From contig JADLEX010000082.1 in assembly GCA_020845895.1 (NCBI GenBank), positions 1-59,005 of the forward strand: DNA of 59,005 nucleotides. Direction: 5' to 3'. The DNA is from Deltaproteobacteria bacterium (GTDB lineage Bacteria; Lernaellota; Lernaellaia; JACKCT01). Position 1 is the first letter of the stretch. The number at the start of each line of letters is the position of its first letter. The translations under genes and the position numbers were made by a program. The notes under the pieces were generated by a model that saw only the letters and a list, made by a program, of their open reading frames with translations, had not been told where the DNA came from and ran no database searches. Of this stretch, positions 37,502 through 45,552 are shown piece by piece.

Positions 37502-37906
37502 ATGGCGAGCTACAATCAAGTCACCCTCATGGGCAATCTGACCCGCGATCCCGAGAAACGGTACACCGATTCGGGAACGTGCGTGGTGAGCCTGTCGCTG
37601 GCCGTGAACCGTCGGGTGAAGAAGAACAACGAGTGGACCGACGAAGTCAGTTTCTTCGACATCACGGTCTGGGGCGCGCAGGGCGAGAACTGCGCGAAGT
37701 TCCTGGCGAAGGGGCGACCGGTTCTGATCGACGGGGAATTGCGACAACGCCGGTGGGAAGCCACCGACGGGTCGAAGCGATCGAAAGTGGAGGTGGTGGC
37801 GAACCGCGTCGTGTTCGTGGGCGCGCCCCGCGCGGCGGAAGACCGCGAGGGCGTGGCCGACGACGAAGCGCCGCCGCCGATTGAAGACGACGATGTCCCG
37901 TTCTGA
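37502..37906 (+). CDS. ssb: Single-stranded DNA-binding protein
   Basis: A 134-residue SSB. The OB-fold (about 1-105) opens [21 protein letters not shown] and contains [19 protein letters not shown] and [10 protein letters not shown]. The intrinsically disordered tail is short (about 25 residues) and ends DDDVPF, the acidic tip that docks repair and replication partners. The usual Gly/Gln-rich spacer is absent. GAGGG precedes the ATG. Its place between rpsF and rpsR is the classic arrangement. Confidence 0.97.
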   Translation: MASYNQVTLMGNLTRDPEKRYTDSGTCVVSLSLAVNRRVKKNNEWTDEVSFFDITVWGAQGENCAKFLAKGRPVLIDGELRQRRWEATDGSKRSKVEVVANRVVFVGAPRAAEDREGVADDEAPPPIEDDDVPF

Positions 37907-37932
37907 GCGAACGGCGAGTTGGGAGTAAACGC

Positions 37933-38187
37933 ATGAACATCAGCCGACTGAGCACCCGCAAGCGTCGCGCGCTGCAGCGGCGGCGCGTGTGCCGATTCTG
38001 CGCGGACGCGACCCTGACGATCGACTACAAGGACACGAAGATGCTCAACCACTTCGTGACCGAACGCGGCAAGATCATCCCGCGGCGCATTTCGGGCAAC
38101 TGCGCGACGCACCAGCGGGAGATGATGACCGCGGTCAAGCGCGCGCGCCAGGTCGCCCTGCTTCCGTACGTCGCCACCACGGTCTGA
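37933..38187 (+). CDS. rpsR: 30S ribosomal protein S18
   Basis: An 84-residue S18. [18 protein letters not shown] (about 18-35) carries the CxxC half of a possible zinc site, and [19 protein letters not shown] is the most conserved block. It binds S6 on the platform of the 30S subunit. Thirty bases separate it from ssb, and it precedes the DUF2232 membrane gene by 15 bp. Confidence 0.97.
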   Translation: MNISRLSTRKRRALQRRRVCRFCADATLTIDYKDTKMLNHFVTERGKIIPRRISGNCATHQREMMTAVKRARQVALLPYVATTV

Positions 38188-38202
38188 CCGACGGGAGTTC
38201 GC

Positions 38203-39132
38203 TTGGACGCGACCACGTCCGTGCTGGCCATGGTCGTGGTGATGGCCGCGGCCGTGACCTTTCCCTCGTCGATCGTCTTTCTGAAGACGCGGCGGGGACG
38301 ACCCTTTGCCTACGGCCTCGTCGTCCTGCTGGGCGGCTTGGGGTACGCACTGGGCGGCGCGCCGACGGCCGCGTGGATGCTGGCGCTGTTTGCCGTGTCC
38401 GGGCTCGCGCTCGGATTCGGCCTGGTCCGCTTCAAGCGGATCGAATCGGTCTTTCTCATGGCGTGGGCGGCGACGATGGTCGCCGTCGCGGTGAACACCG
38501 CGGTGATCGCGTCGGGGCTCGGCGTGACGCCGGGCGACGTGCGCGATTTTCTTGAGGCCGGCGCCCGAACGCATCGCGAAATGCTGGTCGCGCTGGGCGC
38601 GGTGACCGAGGAACAGGCCGCGTCGATGTCCGGCATGCCGGATGCCTGGCTGCGGATGCTCTTCGCGATGCTGCCGGCGCTGTACGCGCAGCTCGCGGCG
38701 ATCATCGTATGGCTGAACCTCATGTCGGTCGCGCGGTGGAGCCCGGTGGGCGTTTTCCCCTCGGTGGAGATTGACCTGACGCGATGGAGCGCTCCGGAGC
38801 CGCTGGTGTTCGGCGTGCTCGCGCCCGGCATCGTGCTGGCGATCGCACCGGACTGGAGATGGCAGGTTCTGGCCGGCAACGTGCTCGTCCTGTTCGCGCA
38901 GCCCTTCTTTTTTCAGGGCTTTGCGATTCTCGCGCACACGCTGGGGCGAATGCGCGTGGGACCCGCGGGACGGATGCTCACGTACGTGCTCGCCCTCGGA
39001 TTTCTGGGCGCGATGCTGGTGCCGCTGATGGTGCTGCTCGCGCTCGCGGATATTTGGCTCGACTTTCGACGGCTTCGCCGTCCGCCCCCGGCGGTACGGG
39101 AAGAGCCCGACGACGAAGGAGACGACACATGA
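38203..39132 (+). CDS. DUF2232 (YybS-like) membrane protein
   Basis: A 309-residue protein with about eight hydrophobic segments and a short acidic C-terminus (REEPDDEGDDT). A TTG start is used, with CGGGAG 8 bases upstream; no ATG fits better. The shape and position between rpsR and rplI match the DUF2232/YybS group, a recurrent but uncharacterised resident of this operon in Firmicutes and Deltaproteobacteria. Its stop overlaps the rplI start (ATGA), so the two are translationally coupled. Function is unknown; it resembles small substrate-binding membrane components of ECF-type transporters in layout only. Confidence 0.85.
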   Translation: MDATTSVLAMVVVMAAAVTFPSSIVFLKTRRGRPFAYGLVVLLGGLGYALGGAPTAAWMLALFAVSGLALGFGLVRFKRIESVFLMAWAATMVAVAVNTAVIASGLGVTPGDVRDFLEAGARTHREMLVALGAVTEEQAASMSGMPDAWLRMLFAMLPALYAQLAAIIVWLNLMSVARWSPVGVFPSVEIDLTRWSAPEPLVFGVLAPGIVLAIAPDWRWQVLAGNVLVLFAQPFFFQGFAILAHTLGRMRVGPAGRMLTYVLALGFLGAMLVPLMVLLALADIWLDFRRLRRPPPAVREEPDDEGDDT

Positions 39133-39572
39133 AGATCATTCTGCTGGCCGACGTGGAAGACGTGGGCAAGATCGGCGACACCATCGCCGTGGCCGATGGA
39201 TTCGCCCGCAATTTCCTCATTCCGCGCAGCCTGGCCGTCGCCGCCACCGAGCGCTCGCTCAAGCAGCTCGCGCACCAGAAGCGGCTCGCCGAGAGTCGGC
39301 GCCGCAAGGCGGTGTCCGCCGCCGAGAGCGTGAAGCGCAAGAGCGAAACGCTCCAGGTCACGATCAGCGCCAAAGTCGGCGAGGAAGACAAGCTCTACGG
39401 CTCGGTCACCAGCCGCGACATCCACGATGCCCTCACGGCGCAGGATGTCGACGTCGACAAGCGCCGCATCGTGCTCGACGAGCCGATCAAGCGCACCGGC
39501 GTCTTCGACGTCCCGGTGAAACTCGGCTACGAGATCACCGCCATCGCCAAGGTGTGGGTGGTCAAGGAGTGA
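39129..39572 (+). CDS. rplI: 50S ribosomal protein L9
   Basis: A 147-residue L9. The N-terminal domain (MKIILLADVEDVGKIGDTI ... GFARNFLIPRSLA) binds 23S rRNA; a connecting helix (about 40-75) leads to the C-terminal domain with KLYGSVTSRDIHDAL. Both domains are complete. GAAGGAG lies just upstream, and the start codon overlaps the stop of the DUF2232 gene. Two hairpins with TTCG loops follow the stop. Confidence 0.97.
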   Translation: MKIILLADVEDVGKIGDTIAVADGFARNFLIPRSLAVAATERSLKQLAHQKRLAESRRRKAVSAAESVKRKSETLQVTISAKVGEEDKLYGSVTSRDIHDALTAQDVDVDKRRIVLDEPIKRTGVFDVPVKLGYEITAIAKVWVVKE

Positions 39573-39573
39573 C

Positions 39574-39619
39574 GACGCCTTCGGGCGTCCGATGCGAGGA
39601 AGGACGCCTTCGGGCGTCC
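39574..39619 (+). repeat. Tandem TTCG-loop hairpins between rplI and dnaB
   Basis: Two near-identical stem-loops, GACGCC-TTCG-GGCGTC (39574-39589) and GGACGCC-TTCG-GGCGTCC (39602-39619). UUCG tetraloops make very stable RNA hairpins. The pair lies immediately after the rplI stop and may stabilise upstream mRNA or partly end transcription before dnaB. No T run follows. Confidence 0.55.
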
Positions 39620-39663
39620 GCCTCCGGCAGGACGCGGCGCGGGAAACGCAAAGGGGAGAGCGC

Positions 39664-41031
39664 ATGGCCGATGCGGATGTCCTGACGCGCGAACCGCCGC
39701 ACTCCGACGACGCGGAGCTCGCGGTCCTCGCGGGCATCCTGCTGCGCGCCGCTGCGCTCGATCAGATCGGCACGCAGCTTCGCGACGAGCACTTTTACCG
39801 CACGGCGCACCGTCTCGTCTTTTCCGCGATGGTCGATCTCCATCGCGCGCGCGCGCCCATCGACCCCATCACGCTCGCCGAGCGCCTGCGGGTCCGGGGG
39901 CAGCTCGAGGAGATCGGCGGCCTCGTCTTCATCGACCGGCTGATGGACGTCACGGCGACCTCGGCCAACATCGCCAACTACGCGCAGATCGTCGTCGAGA
40001 AGGCGATCCTGCGCCGTCTCATCTCCGTGTCGCACGACATCCTCGCCCAGTCGTACAACCCCGCCGACGAGGTGGACGAGATCGTCGACCACGCGGTGGC
40101 GTCGGTGCTCGAAGTCGCTTCGCAGACCGCCGAGGAGGGCGTCGTCCCCCTCGACACCATCATCCGGGAAACGATCGCGCACCTGAGCAAGGTCGCGCAA
40201 AGCGGCGAGATCCACTCGGGCGTGGCGTCGGGATTCTTCGACCTCGACCGCTACACCAACGGATTTCAGAAAGGCGATCTCATCATCTGCGCGGCGCGCC
40301 CGGGCATGGGCAAGACCTCGTTCGCGCTCAACGTGGCGCAGTTCGCCGCGTCGGAAATGGGCGGCGGCAAGACCGTGCTCTTTTTCTCGATGGAAATGCC
40401 GCGCGCGCAGCTTGGGCTGCGTCTCATCTGTTCGCTGGCCGGCGTGGACATGGCCGACATGCGCACCCCCGAGCGCATCGAGATGCACTTCCCGCAGCTC
40501 ATCGAGGCCGCGCAGGCGCTCTACACGAGCCGTCTGCACATCGACGACACCGCGAACCTCTCCGTGCAGGACGTGCGGATGAAGGCGCGGCGGCTCAAGG
40601 CCGAAAAGGGCCTCGACATGGTGTGTATCGACTACATCCAGCTCATGCGCGCGCAGAAAAACGTGCAGAGCCGCGAGCAGGAGATCGCCCAGATCAGCCG
40701 CAACCTGAAGATCCTCGCCAAGGAGATGGAGATCCCGGTCATCGCCCTCGCGCAGCTCAACCGCATGGTGGAACAGCGCGACAACAAGCGCCCGCGCCCC
40801 GCGGACCTGCGCGAATCGGGCGCGCTGGAACAGGACGCCGACATGATCCTGTTCATCTACCGCGACGACTTCTACAACGAGGACTCGCCCGAGCCGGGCA
40901 TCGCCGAGATCATCATCGGCAAGCACCGCAACGGTCCGATCGGCACCGCGAAGCTCATCTTCGACGGCCGCCACACGCGTTTCCAGAACCGCGCGCAGAT
41001 GGGCGACGGCGACGTGGACGAGCACTATTAG
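39664..41031 (+). CDS. dnaB: Replicative DNA helicase DnaB
   Basis: A 455-residue hexameric helicase. GGGGAGAG precedes the ATG. N-terminal domain (about 10-115) with DDAELAVLAGILLR; linker helix; RecA-fold domain from about 180 with GFFDLDRYTNGFQKGDLIICA, Walker A ARPGMGKTSF near 210, MEMPRAQLGLRL, Walker B region MVCIDYIQLM, and the late LRESGALEQDADMILFIYR motif. No intein or insertion is present. It loads at the replication origin and unwinds the lagging-strand template 5' to 3'. It ends the plus-strand housekeeping block. Confidence 0.98.
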   Translation: MADADVLTREPPHSDDAELAVLAGILLRAAALDQIGTQLRDEHFYRTAHRLVFSAMVDLHRARAPIDPITLAERLRVRGQLEEIGGLVFIDRLMDVTATSANIANYAQIVVEKAILRRLISVSHDILAQSYNPADEVDEIVDHAVASVLEVASQTAEEGVVPLDTIIRETIAHLSKVAQSGEIHSGVASGFFDLDRYTNGFQKGDLIICAARPGMGKTSFALNVAQFAASEMGGGKTVLFFSMEMPRAQLGLRLICSLAGVDMADMRTPERIEMHFPQLIEAAQALYTSRLHIDDTANLSVQDVRMKARRLKAEKGLDMVCIDYIQLMRAQKNVQSREQEIAQISRNLKILAKEMEIPVIALAQLNRMVEQRDNKRPRPADLRESGALEQDADMILFIYRDDFYNEDSPEPGIAEIIIGKHRNGPIGTAKLIFDGRHTRFQNRAQMGDGDVDEHY

Positions 41032-41071
41032 GGCATTTAGTGTAATTCTGTAGTCGCACCTCCATCCGTCG

Positions 41072-41188
41072 GTGCCGCAAACGAAGTCCCGAGTGCATCC
41101 GAGGGACGAAAGTGCGCGGGCAGGTCCGATTACGGATTCCGGTTATCGGATTGCGGATTCATTGCCCGCGCACTGTCGTTTGCGGCAC
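41072..41188. ncRNA. Branched inverted-repeat element (predicted three-way junction)
   Basis: Nested perfect arms: outer GTGCCGCAAACGA (41072-41084) with TCGTTTGCGGCAC (41176-41188), 13 bp; inner AGTGCGCGGGCA (41111-41122) with TGCCCGCGCACT (41163-41174), 12 bp. The 26 nt between the left arms holds its own small hairpin (GTCCC 41086-41090 with GGGAC 41103-41107). RNA or extruded DNA would form a closed base with two branches. The apical loop has a direct repeat around CGGATT. It fills the gap between convergent dnaB and carboxyltransferase genes, so it may be a bidirectional terminator, a MITE-like element or a structured RNA. Whether it is transcribed is unknown. Confidence 0.55.
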
Positions 41189-41222
41189 AGACATCGCAAC
41201 GCTTGCGCCCCGTGACGTCGTC

Positions 41223-42794
41223 TTACACCGGCGAAACGCCGTGCTTCTTGTACGGGCGCTCCACCTTCTTGTGTTCGGCGAGGCGCAGCGACCAGATGAT
41301 CTTCTCGCGCGTCTCGCGAGGATCGATCACGTCGTCGATGAAGCTCCAGCCGCTCGCGACGTAGACGTCGATCATCTTCTTGAACTGCGCGATCAGCATG
41401 GCGCGCATGCCCTCTTTGTCCTCGGCCTGCTCGATCATGCCGCGGCCCATGATGTTCACCGCACCCTCGGGCCCCATGACGGAGATCTCCGCGGTCGGCC
41501 ATGCGAACACAGCGTCGGCGCCGAATTCGCGACCGTTCATCGCGAAATAGCCCGCGCCATACGCCTTGCGCAGCACCACCGTGATCTTGGGGACCGTCGC
41601 CTCGGACATCGCGAAGATCATCTTCGCACCGTGGCGAATGATGCCCATGTGCTCGACCGATTTGCCGACCATGAAGCCCGGCACGTCCTGCAAAAAGATC
41701 AGCGGAATGTGGAACGCGTCGCACAGCGAGATGAACCGCGCCGCCTTGTCCGCCGAGTCGTTGTCGAGCACCGCGCCCTTGGCCTTGGGCTGGCTGCCCA
41801 GAATGCCGACGGGCTGGCCGTCCATGTGGGCGAGGCCGGTCACGATCGACTTCGCGAACTTGGGTTTGATCTCGAAAAAATCGCCGTTGTCGACGATCAG
41901 CTTGATGACGTCTTTCACGTCGAAGGGCTTGCGCGGATTGGTCGGCACGATGCCGAGCAGGCCGTCCTCGCGGCGTTTGGGGTCGTCGGTGCAGGTCACG
42001 CGCGGCGGCCGGTCGTTCACCGACGACGGGAAAAACGACAGATATTTCTTGACGACCTCGATGCACTCGCGATCGTCGGCGACCTCGACATCGGCCACAC
42101 CCGAGATCTGCGTGTGGACCTTCGATCCGCCCAGCTCTTCCTCGGTGATGTCCTCGCCGGTCGCGGCCTTCACCAGATGCACGCCCGCGAGCGCCATCGA
42201 CGAGATGCCCTTCACCATCGGCACGAAATCCGACAGGCCCGGGATGTAAGCGGTGCCCGCGGAGCACGGCCCGAGCATCGCCGCGACCAACGGGATGACG
42301 CCGCTCATCTGCACCTCGTCGTAAAACAGCCCTCCCGACCCCGCGAACTGGCTGCCCGTCGCCTCCTGCACGCGCGCGCCCGCCGAGTCGAGCAGCCACA
42401 CGAAGGGCACGCGCTTTTCGAGCGCCCATTTGCGCAGGCGCGTCATCTTCATTTCGCTGATCATGCCCATCGAACCGGCCATGACCGTGAAATCGTACGC
42501 GCCGCAGCACACGAGTCGGCCGTCCACGTGCCCGAAGCCGGTGATGACGCCGTCCGCGGGCGTCTCCTTGCCGGCCATCAGCGGGCTCTGGCTCTGATGC
42601 CGCGCGTGCATCATTACCTCGGTGAACGTGCCGGGGTCGAACAGCAGATCGATGCGCTCGCGCGCCGTGAGCTTGCCGCGCGAATGCTGCTTGGCGACCG
42701 CGGCCTCTCCGCCCATCGCACGCACCTTCGCGCGTTTCTTCTCGAGTCGCGCGAGCATTTCTTCCATCGGGGGGTATTCAAGCGGATCGGACAT
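41223..42794 (-). CDS. Acyl-CoA carboxylase, carboxyltransferase (beta) subunit
   Basis: A 523-residue biotin-dependent carboxyltransferase with both crotonase-fold halves. GGGAG precedes the ATG. The N-half has KQHSRGKLTARERIDLLFD and LLDSAGARVQEATGSQFAGS; the C-half has FLQDVPGFMVGKSVEHMGII and YGAGYFAMNGREFGAD. The size and motifs fit the propionyl-, methylcrotonyl- or geranyl-CoA carboxylase group rather than bacterial AccD. It moves carboxyl from carboxybiotin to an acyl-CoA. The partner biotin carboxylase lies two genes upstream in the operon, but no biotin carrier protein is encoded nearby. Last gene of the operon, directly after the four-helix-bundle element. Confidence 0.93.
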   Translation of the reverse strand: MSDPLEYPPMEEMLARLEKKRAKVRAMGGEAAVAKQHSRGKLTARERIDLLFDPGTFTEVMMHARHQSQSPLMAGKETPADGVITGFGHVDGRLVCCGAYDFTVMAGSMGMISEMKMTRLRKWALEKRVPFVWLLDSAGARVQEATGSQFAGSGGLFYDEVQMSGVIPLVAAMLGPCSAGTAYIPGLSDFVPMVKGISSMALAGVHLVKAATGEDITEEELGGSKVHTQISGVADVEVADDRECIEVVKKYLSFFPSSVNDRPPRVTCTDDPKRREDGLLGIVPTNPRKPFDVKDVIKLIVDNGDFFEIKPKFAKSIVTGLAHMDGQPVGILGSQPKAKGAVLDNDSADKAARFISLCDAFHIPLIFLQDVPGFMVGKSVEHMGIIRHGAKMIFAMSEATVPKITVVLRKAYGAGYFAMNGREFGADAVFAWPTAEISVMGPEGAVNIMGRGMIEQAEDKEGMRAMLIAQFKKMIDVYVASGWSFIDDVIDPRETREKIIWSLRLAEHKKVERPYKKHGVSPV

Positions 42795-42795
42795 G

Positions 42796-43242
42796 TCAGG
42801 CTCCCGTCTCAGGGTTCTTGGATTTTGGGTTTTGGTTGTTGGTTCGCTGGCGCGTGGATCCGGGCGTTGACGATCCCTCCGATCGTTTCGAGAGCGCGCG
42901 AATCAATCCACCGAGAACGCGGCCGAGACGATCGCACCGCGCGAGTAGGTCCTTATTGCAATTCAGGTCCGCCATGCCTAGACGTTGCGAGAGAAGGAGT
43001 TGTGTTTCCAGTTCCGAAAGACTTCCGTACGCAATGTGCAGGAAACGCACGAAGTCGGTGTTGCTCCCTCGCCCGGCGCCTTCCGCGATGTTCGATGGCA
43101 CCGAGACCGCCGACTTTCGAAGCTGCGCTACGAGACTGTATTGCTCTGCTTTCGGGAAGTTCGAGGTCAATCGATAACAGGACTCTGCGATGTCCATCGC
43201 CTGTTTCCATGCTTCCAGATCCCGATAGCTCCCACGGATCAC
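42796..43242 (-). CDS. Four-helix-bundle protein (23S rRNA IVS / S23 family)
   Basis: A 148-residue helical protein. MIRGSYRDLEAWKQAMDIAE, VAQLRKSAVSVPSNIAEG and FVRFLHIAYGSLSELETQLLL are the family core, first seen in proteins encoded inside 23S rRNA intervening sequences and related to the Avd protein of diversity-generating retroelements. The last 20 residues (NNQNPKSKNPETGA) are Asn/Lys/Pro-rich because the frame reads through the element's inverted repeat. It sits alone between two catabolic genes with which it shares no obvious function, ending 1 bp before the carboxyltransferase start. Members of this family bind nucleic acid or act as accessory factors; the role here is unknown. Confidence 0.88.
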   Translation of the reverse strand: MIRGSYRDLEAWKQAMDIAESCYRLTSNFPKAEQYSLVAQLRKSAVSVPSNIAEGAGRGSNTDFVRFLHIAYGSLSELETQLLLSQRLGMADLNCNKDLLARCDRLGRVLGGLIRALSKRSEGSSTPGSTRQRTNNQNPKSKNPETGA

Positions 43243-43295
43243 GCTATCGCCCCCGAACCCTCGTGTCGCTCACCAACAACCAAAAACCAAAAACC
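42820..43295. mobile_element. Inverted-repeat-bounded element carrying the four-helix-bundle gene
   Basis: A 24-bp inverted repeat (22 matches) brackets the gene: left arm 42820-42843, right arm 43272-43295, sharing a perfect 14-bp core ACCAACAACCAAAA. The arms are A/C-rich on one strand, unlike the GC-rich surroundings. The right arm begins 2 bp from the enoyl-CoA hydratase stop; the left arm lies within the end of the four-helix-bundle frame, just before the carboxyltransferase. A transcript would fold with the ends paired, as in 23S rRNA intervening sequences. No transposase is encoded, so any movement would need outside help or an RNA route. Confidence 0.6.
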
Positions 43296-43297
43296 AC

Positions 43298-44074
43298 CTA
43301 CCTGTCCTTCCAATTCGCGTCCCGCTTCTCCATAAACGCCATCACACCCTCCATGGCGTCCTCGGCCATCGCGTTCACGGTCAGCATCGTGTGCAGATAT
43401 TTGAGCGCGTCCTCGGTGCTCATGTCGTCCATGTCGTAGAACGCCTTTTTACCGAGGCGCAGCACGGCGGCGGATTTCGACGCGAGCGCGGCGACGATCT
43501 CGTCGGTTTTCGTGTCGAGTTCGGCGGCGGGCACGGCGTAGTTGGCGACGCCGTGGCGCACCGCTTCTTCCGCGGTGAATCGCCCGCCGGTCAGCATGAT
43601 CTCCATGAGTTTTTTGCGTCCCACGTGACGAACGAGCAGCGCCATGATCATCATCGGGAACAGGCCCAGTTTGATTTCCGGCGTGCCGAAGGTCGCGTCG
43701 GCGGTGGCGACGACGATGTCCGACGCGCACGCGAGACCGAGCCCGCCGCCCAGCGCGTGGCCGTTCACCCGCGCGACGATCGGTTTGCCGCAGCGCCCGA
43801 AACGCAGCAGCAACTCGGCGTACTCGCCGCGGCCCTCGTGCATGGCGACAAAGCCCGCCGACGGATCGATGCGCAGATTGCCGCCCGCGCAAAACGCCTT
43901 GTCGCCCGCGCCGGTCAGCACGATCACGCGCACCTCGGCGTCGGCCTCATGCGCGTCGATCGCCCCGCGGATGCCGCGGATCACGTCAAAGTCAATCGCG
44001 TTGCGCGTCTCGGGCCGGTTGATGACGATCCGCCCGACAGGCGGCGCTTTTTCGATCAGAACGGCGTCGGACAT
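43298..44074 (-). CDS. Enoyl-CoA hydratase/isomerase family protein
   Basis: A 258-residue crotonase. VIVLTGAGDKAFCAGGNL forms the first oxyanion-hole loop and KPIVARVNGHALGGGLGLACA the second. In the region holding the two catalytic glutamates of hydratases, one is visible (FGTPEIKLGLFP, Glu near 139); the first is less clear, so the exact reaction is uncertain. It could hydrate enoyl-CoA or methylglutaconyl-CoA, or act as an isomerase. It lies between the biotin carboxylase and carboxyltransferase of the same operon, as in liu/mcc-type clusters for branched-chain acyl-CoA breakdown. Confidence 0.88.
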   Translation of the reverse strand: MSDAVLIEKAPPVGRIVINRPETRNAIDFDVIRGIRGAIDAHEADAEVRVIVLTGAGDKAFCAGGNLRIDPSAGFVAMHEGRGEYAELLLRFGRCGKPIVARVNGHALGGGLGLACASDIVVATADATFGTPEIKLGLFPMMIMALLVRHVGRKKLMEIMLTGGRFTAEEAVRHGVANYAVPAAELDTKTDEIVAALASKSAAVLRLGKKAFYDMDDMSTEDALKYLHTMLTVNAMAEDAMEGVMAFMEKRDANWKDR

Positions 44075-44101
44075 GGATGCACTCCTCCGATCAATCTACC
44101 T

Positions 44102-44157
44102 TCACCCCGGCCTTCGGCCACCCCTCTTTCGCCCGGCGGGAGAGGGGACGGGGGTGA
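44102..44157. repeat. Branched palindromic intergenic repeat
   Basis: Outer arms TCACCCC (44102-44108) and GGGGTGA (44151-44157) enclose two hairpins: GGCC-TTC-GGCC (44109-44119) and CCCCTCT ... AGAGGGG (44121-44147). It fills the gap between the biotin carboxylase and hydratase genes. Its appearance suggests a multicopy extragenic palindrome; only one copy is in the window. Confidence 0.55.
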
Positions 44158-44168
44158 GGGCGCTCAAG

Positions 44169-45524
44169 TCATGCCGAAATCAACTCCCCCAGCTTCTCCT
44201 CGACAAACGCGGTCGTGTACGTGCCCGACGCGAAGGTCGGGTGGCGCAGCACGCGAATCAGAAATTCGCGATTGGTCACGATGCCCTCGAGCCGCGTGTT
44301 GGCGAGCCCGTCGCACAGCCGCTCGATCGCGTGGTCGCGGGTATCGCCATGAGCGATCACCTTGGCGATCAGCGGATCGTAAAACGGCGTGATCTCGCTG
44401 CCCGTCGCCACGCCGGTGTCCACGCGCAGGCCCTCCATCTCGGGCCACTCCAGGCGCGTGATCGTGCCCGGCTGCGGCAAGAACTTGCGCGCGGGATTTT
44501 CGGCGTAAAGCCGCGCCTCGATCGCGTGCCCCGTCGAGCGCGCACCGATCACCTCCGCGGCGAGCGGCTCGCCCGCGGCGACGCGGATCTGATGTTCGAC
44601 GAGATCGAGCCCCGTGACCATCTCCGTGACCGGATGCTCGACCTGCAACCGCTTGTTGACCTCGAGGAAATACCAGTGGCGTTCGCCGTCCATCAGGCAC
44701 TCGAAAGTGCCCGCGTTTCGATAACCCACGTGCGCGGCGGCGGCGGCAATGCGCGCGGCCATGTCGGCGCGAACGGCCTCGGTGATGAACGGCGACGGTG
44801 ACTCCTCGATGATTTTTTGTTGGCGACGCTGCACCGAGCACTCCCGCTCGAACACCGTCGCGACGCCGCCGTGATGATCTGCCAAAACCTGAAACTCGAT
44901 GTGGTGCGTGTCGGGCACGACTTTTTCGACGTAGATCTCGTTGCGTCCGAACGCCCGGCCCGCTCGGTCCGACGCCTTTTGCAACGCCTTGGCGAGCTTG
45001 TCGGCGTCCTCGACCATCGTCATGCCGATGCCGCCGCCGCCGAAGCTCGCCTTCACCATCACGGGGTAGCCCACGCGCGCCGCGACCTCGAGCGCTTCGT
45101 CGGCGCTAGCCACGTTGCCGTGGCTGCCGGGGATGATGGGCAGCCCCGCCTCATCCATGCGTTCGCGCGCGCCCATCTTGTCGCGCAGCGTCATCATGGC
45201 GGTCGCGTCGGGACCGATGAACACGAGCCCCGCCGCCTCGCACGCGGTCACGAAATCGGCGCTCTCCGACAAAAATCCGTAACCCGGATGGATCGCCTGC
45301 GCGCCCGTCGACTTCGCCGCGGCGATGATTTTTTCCGCGACCAGATAGCTTTCGGTCGGCAGCGGCTGCCCGATGGCGACGGCCTCATTCGCGGCGCGCA
45401 CGAACGGCGCGGCGGCGTCGGCCTCGGAATAAACAGCCACGGTCGCGATGCCGAGTCGCCGGCACGTGCGGATCACGCGCGCGGCGATCTCCCCCCGATT
45501 CGCGATCAGAATTTTTTCGAACAC
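44169..45524 (-). CDS. Biotin carboxylase subunit of an acyl-CoA carboxylase
   Basis: A 451-residue ATP-grasp enzyme that carboxylates biotin with bicarbonate and ATP. MFEKILIANRGEIAARVIRT opens the preATP-grasp domain; KASFGGGGIGM is the glycine lid, and EVNKRLQVEHPVTEMVTG is the active-site strand (Lys where Thr is usual). It stops where biotin carboxylase proper ends, without the BT and biotinyl (MKM) domains found in propionyl- and methylcrotonyl-CoA carboxylase alpha subunits of about 650 residues. The biotin carrier must therefore come from elsewhere in the genome. The neighbouring carboxyltransferase is the obvious partner. Confidence 0.92.
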   Translation of the reverse strand: MFEKILIANRGEIAARVIRTCRRLGIATVAVYSEADAAAPFVRAANEAVAIGQPLPTESYLVAEKIIAAAKSTGAQAIHPGYGFLSESADFVTACEAAGLVFIGPDATAMMTLRDKMGARERMDEAGLPIIPGSHGNVASADEALEVAARVGYPVMVKASFGGGGIGMTMVEDADKLAKALQKASDRAGRAFGRNEIYVEKVVPDTHHIEFQVLADHHGGVATVFERECSVQRRQQKIIEESPSPFITEAVRADMAARIAAAAAHVGYRNAGTFECLMDGERHWYFLEVNKRLQVEHPVTEMVTGLDLVEHQIRVAAGEPLAAEVIGARSTGHAIEARLYAENPARKFLPQPGTITRLEWPEMEGLRVDTGVATGSEITPFYDPLIAKVIAHGDTRDHAIERLCDGLANTRLEGIVTNREFLIRVLRHPTFASGTYTTAFVEEKLGELISA

Positions 45525-45552
45525 CCGTCTTCCCCCAAACCGATCCGCTGCG

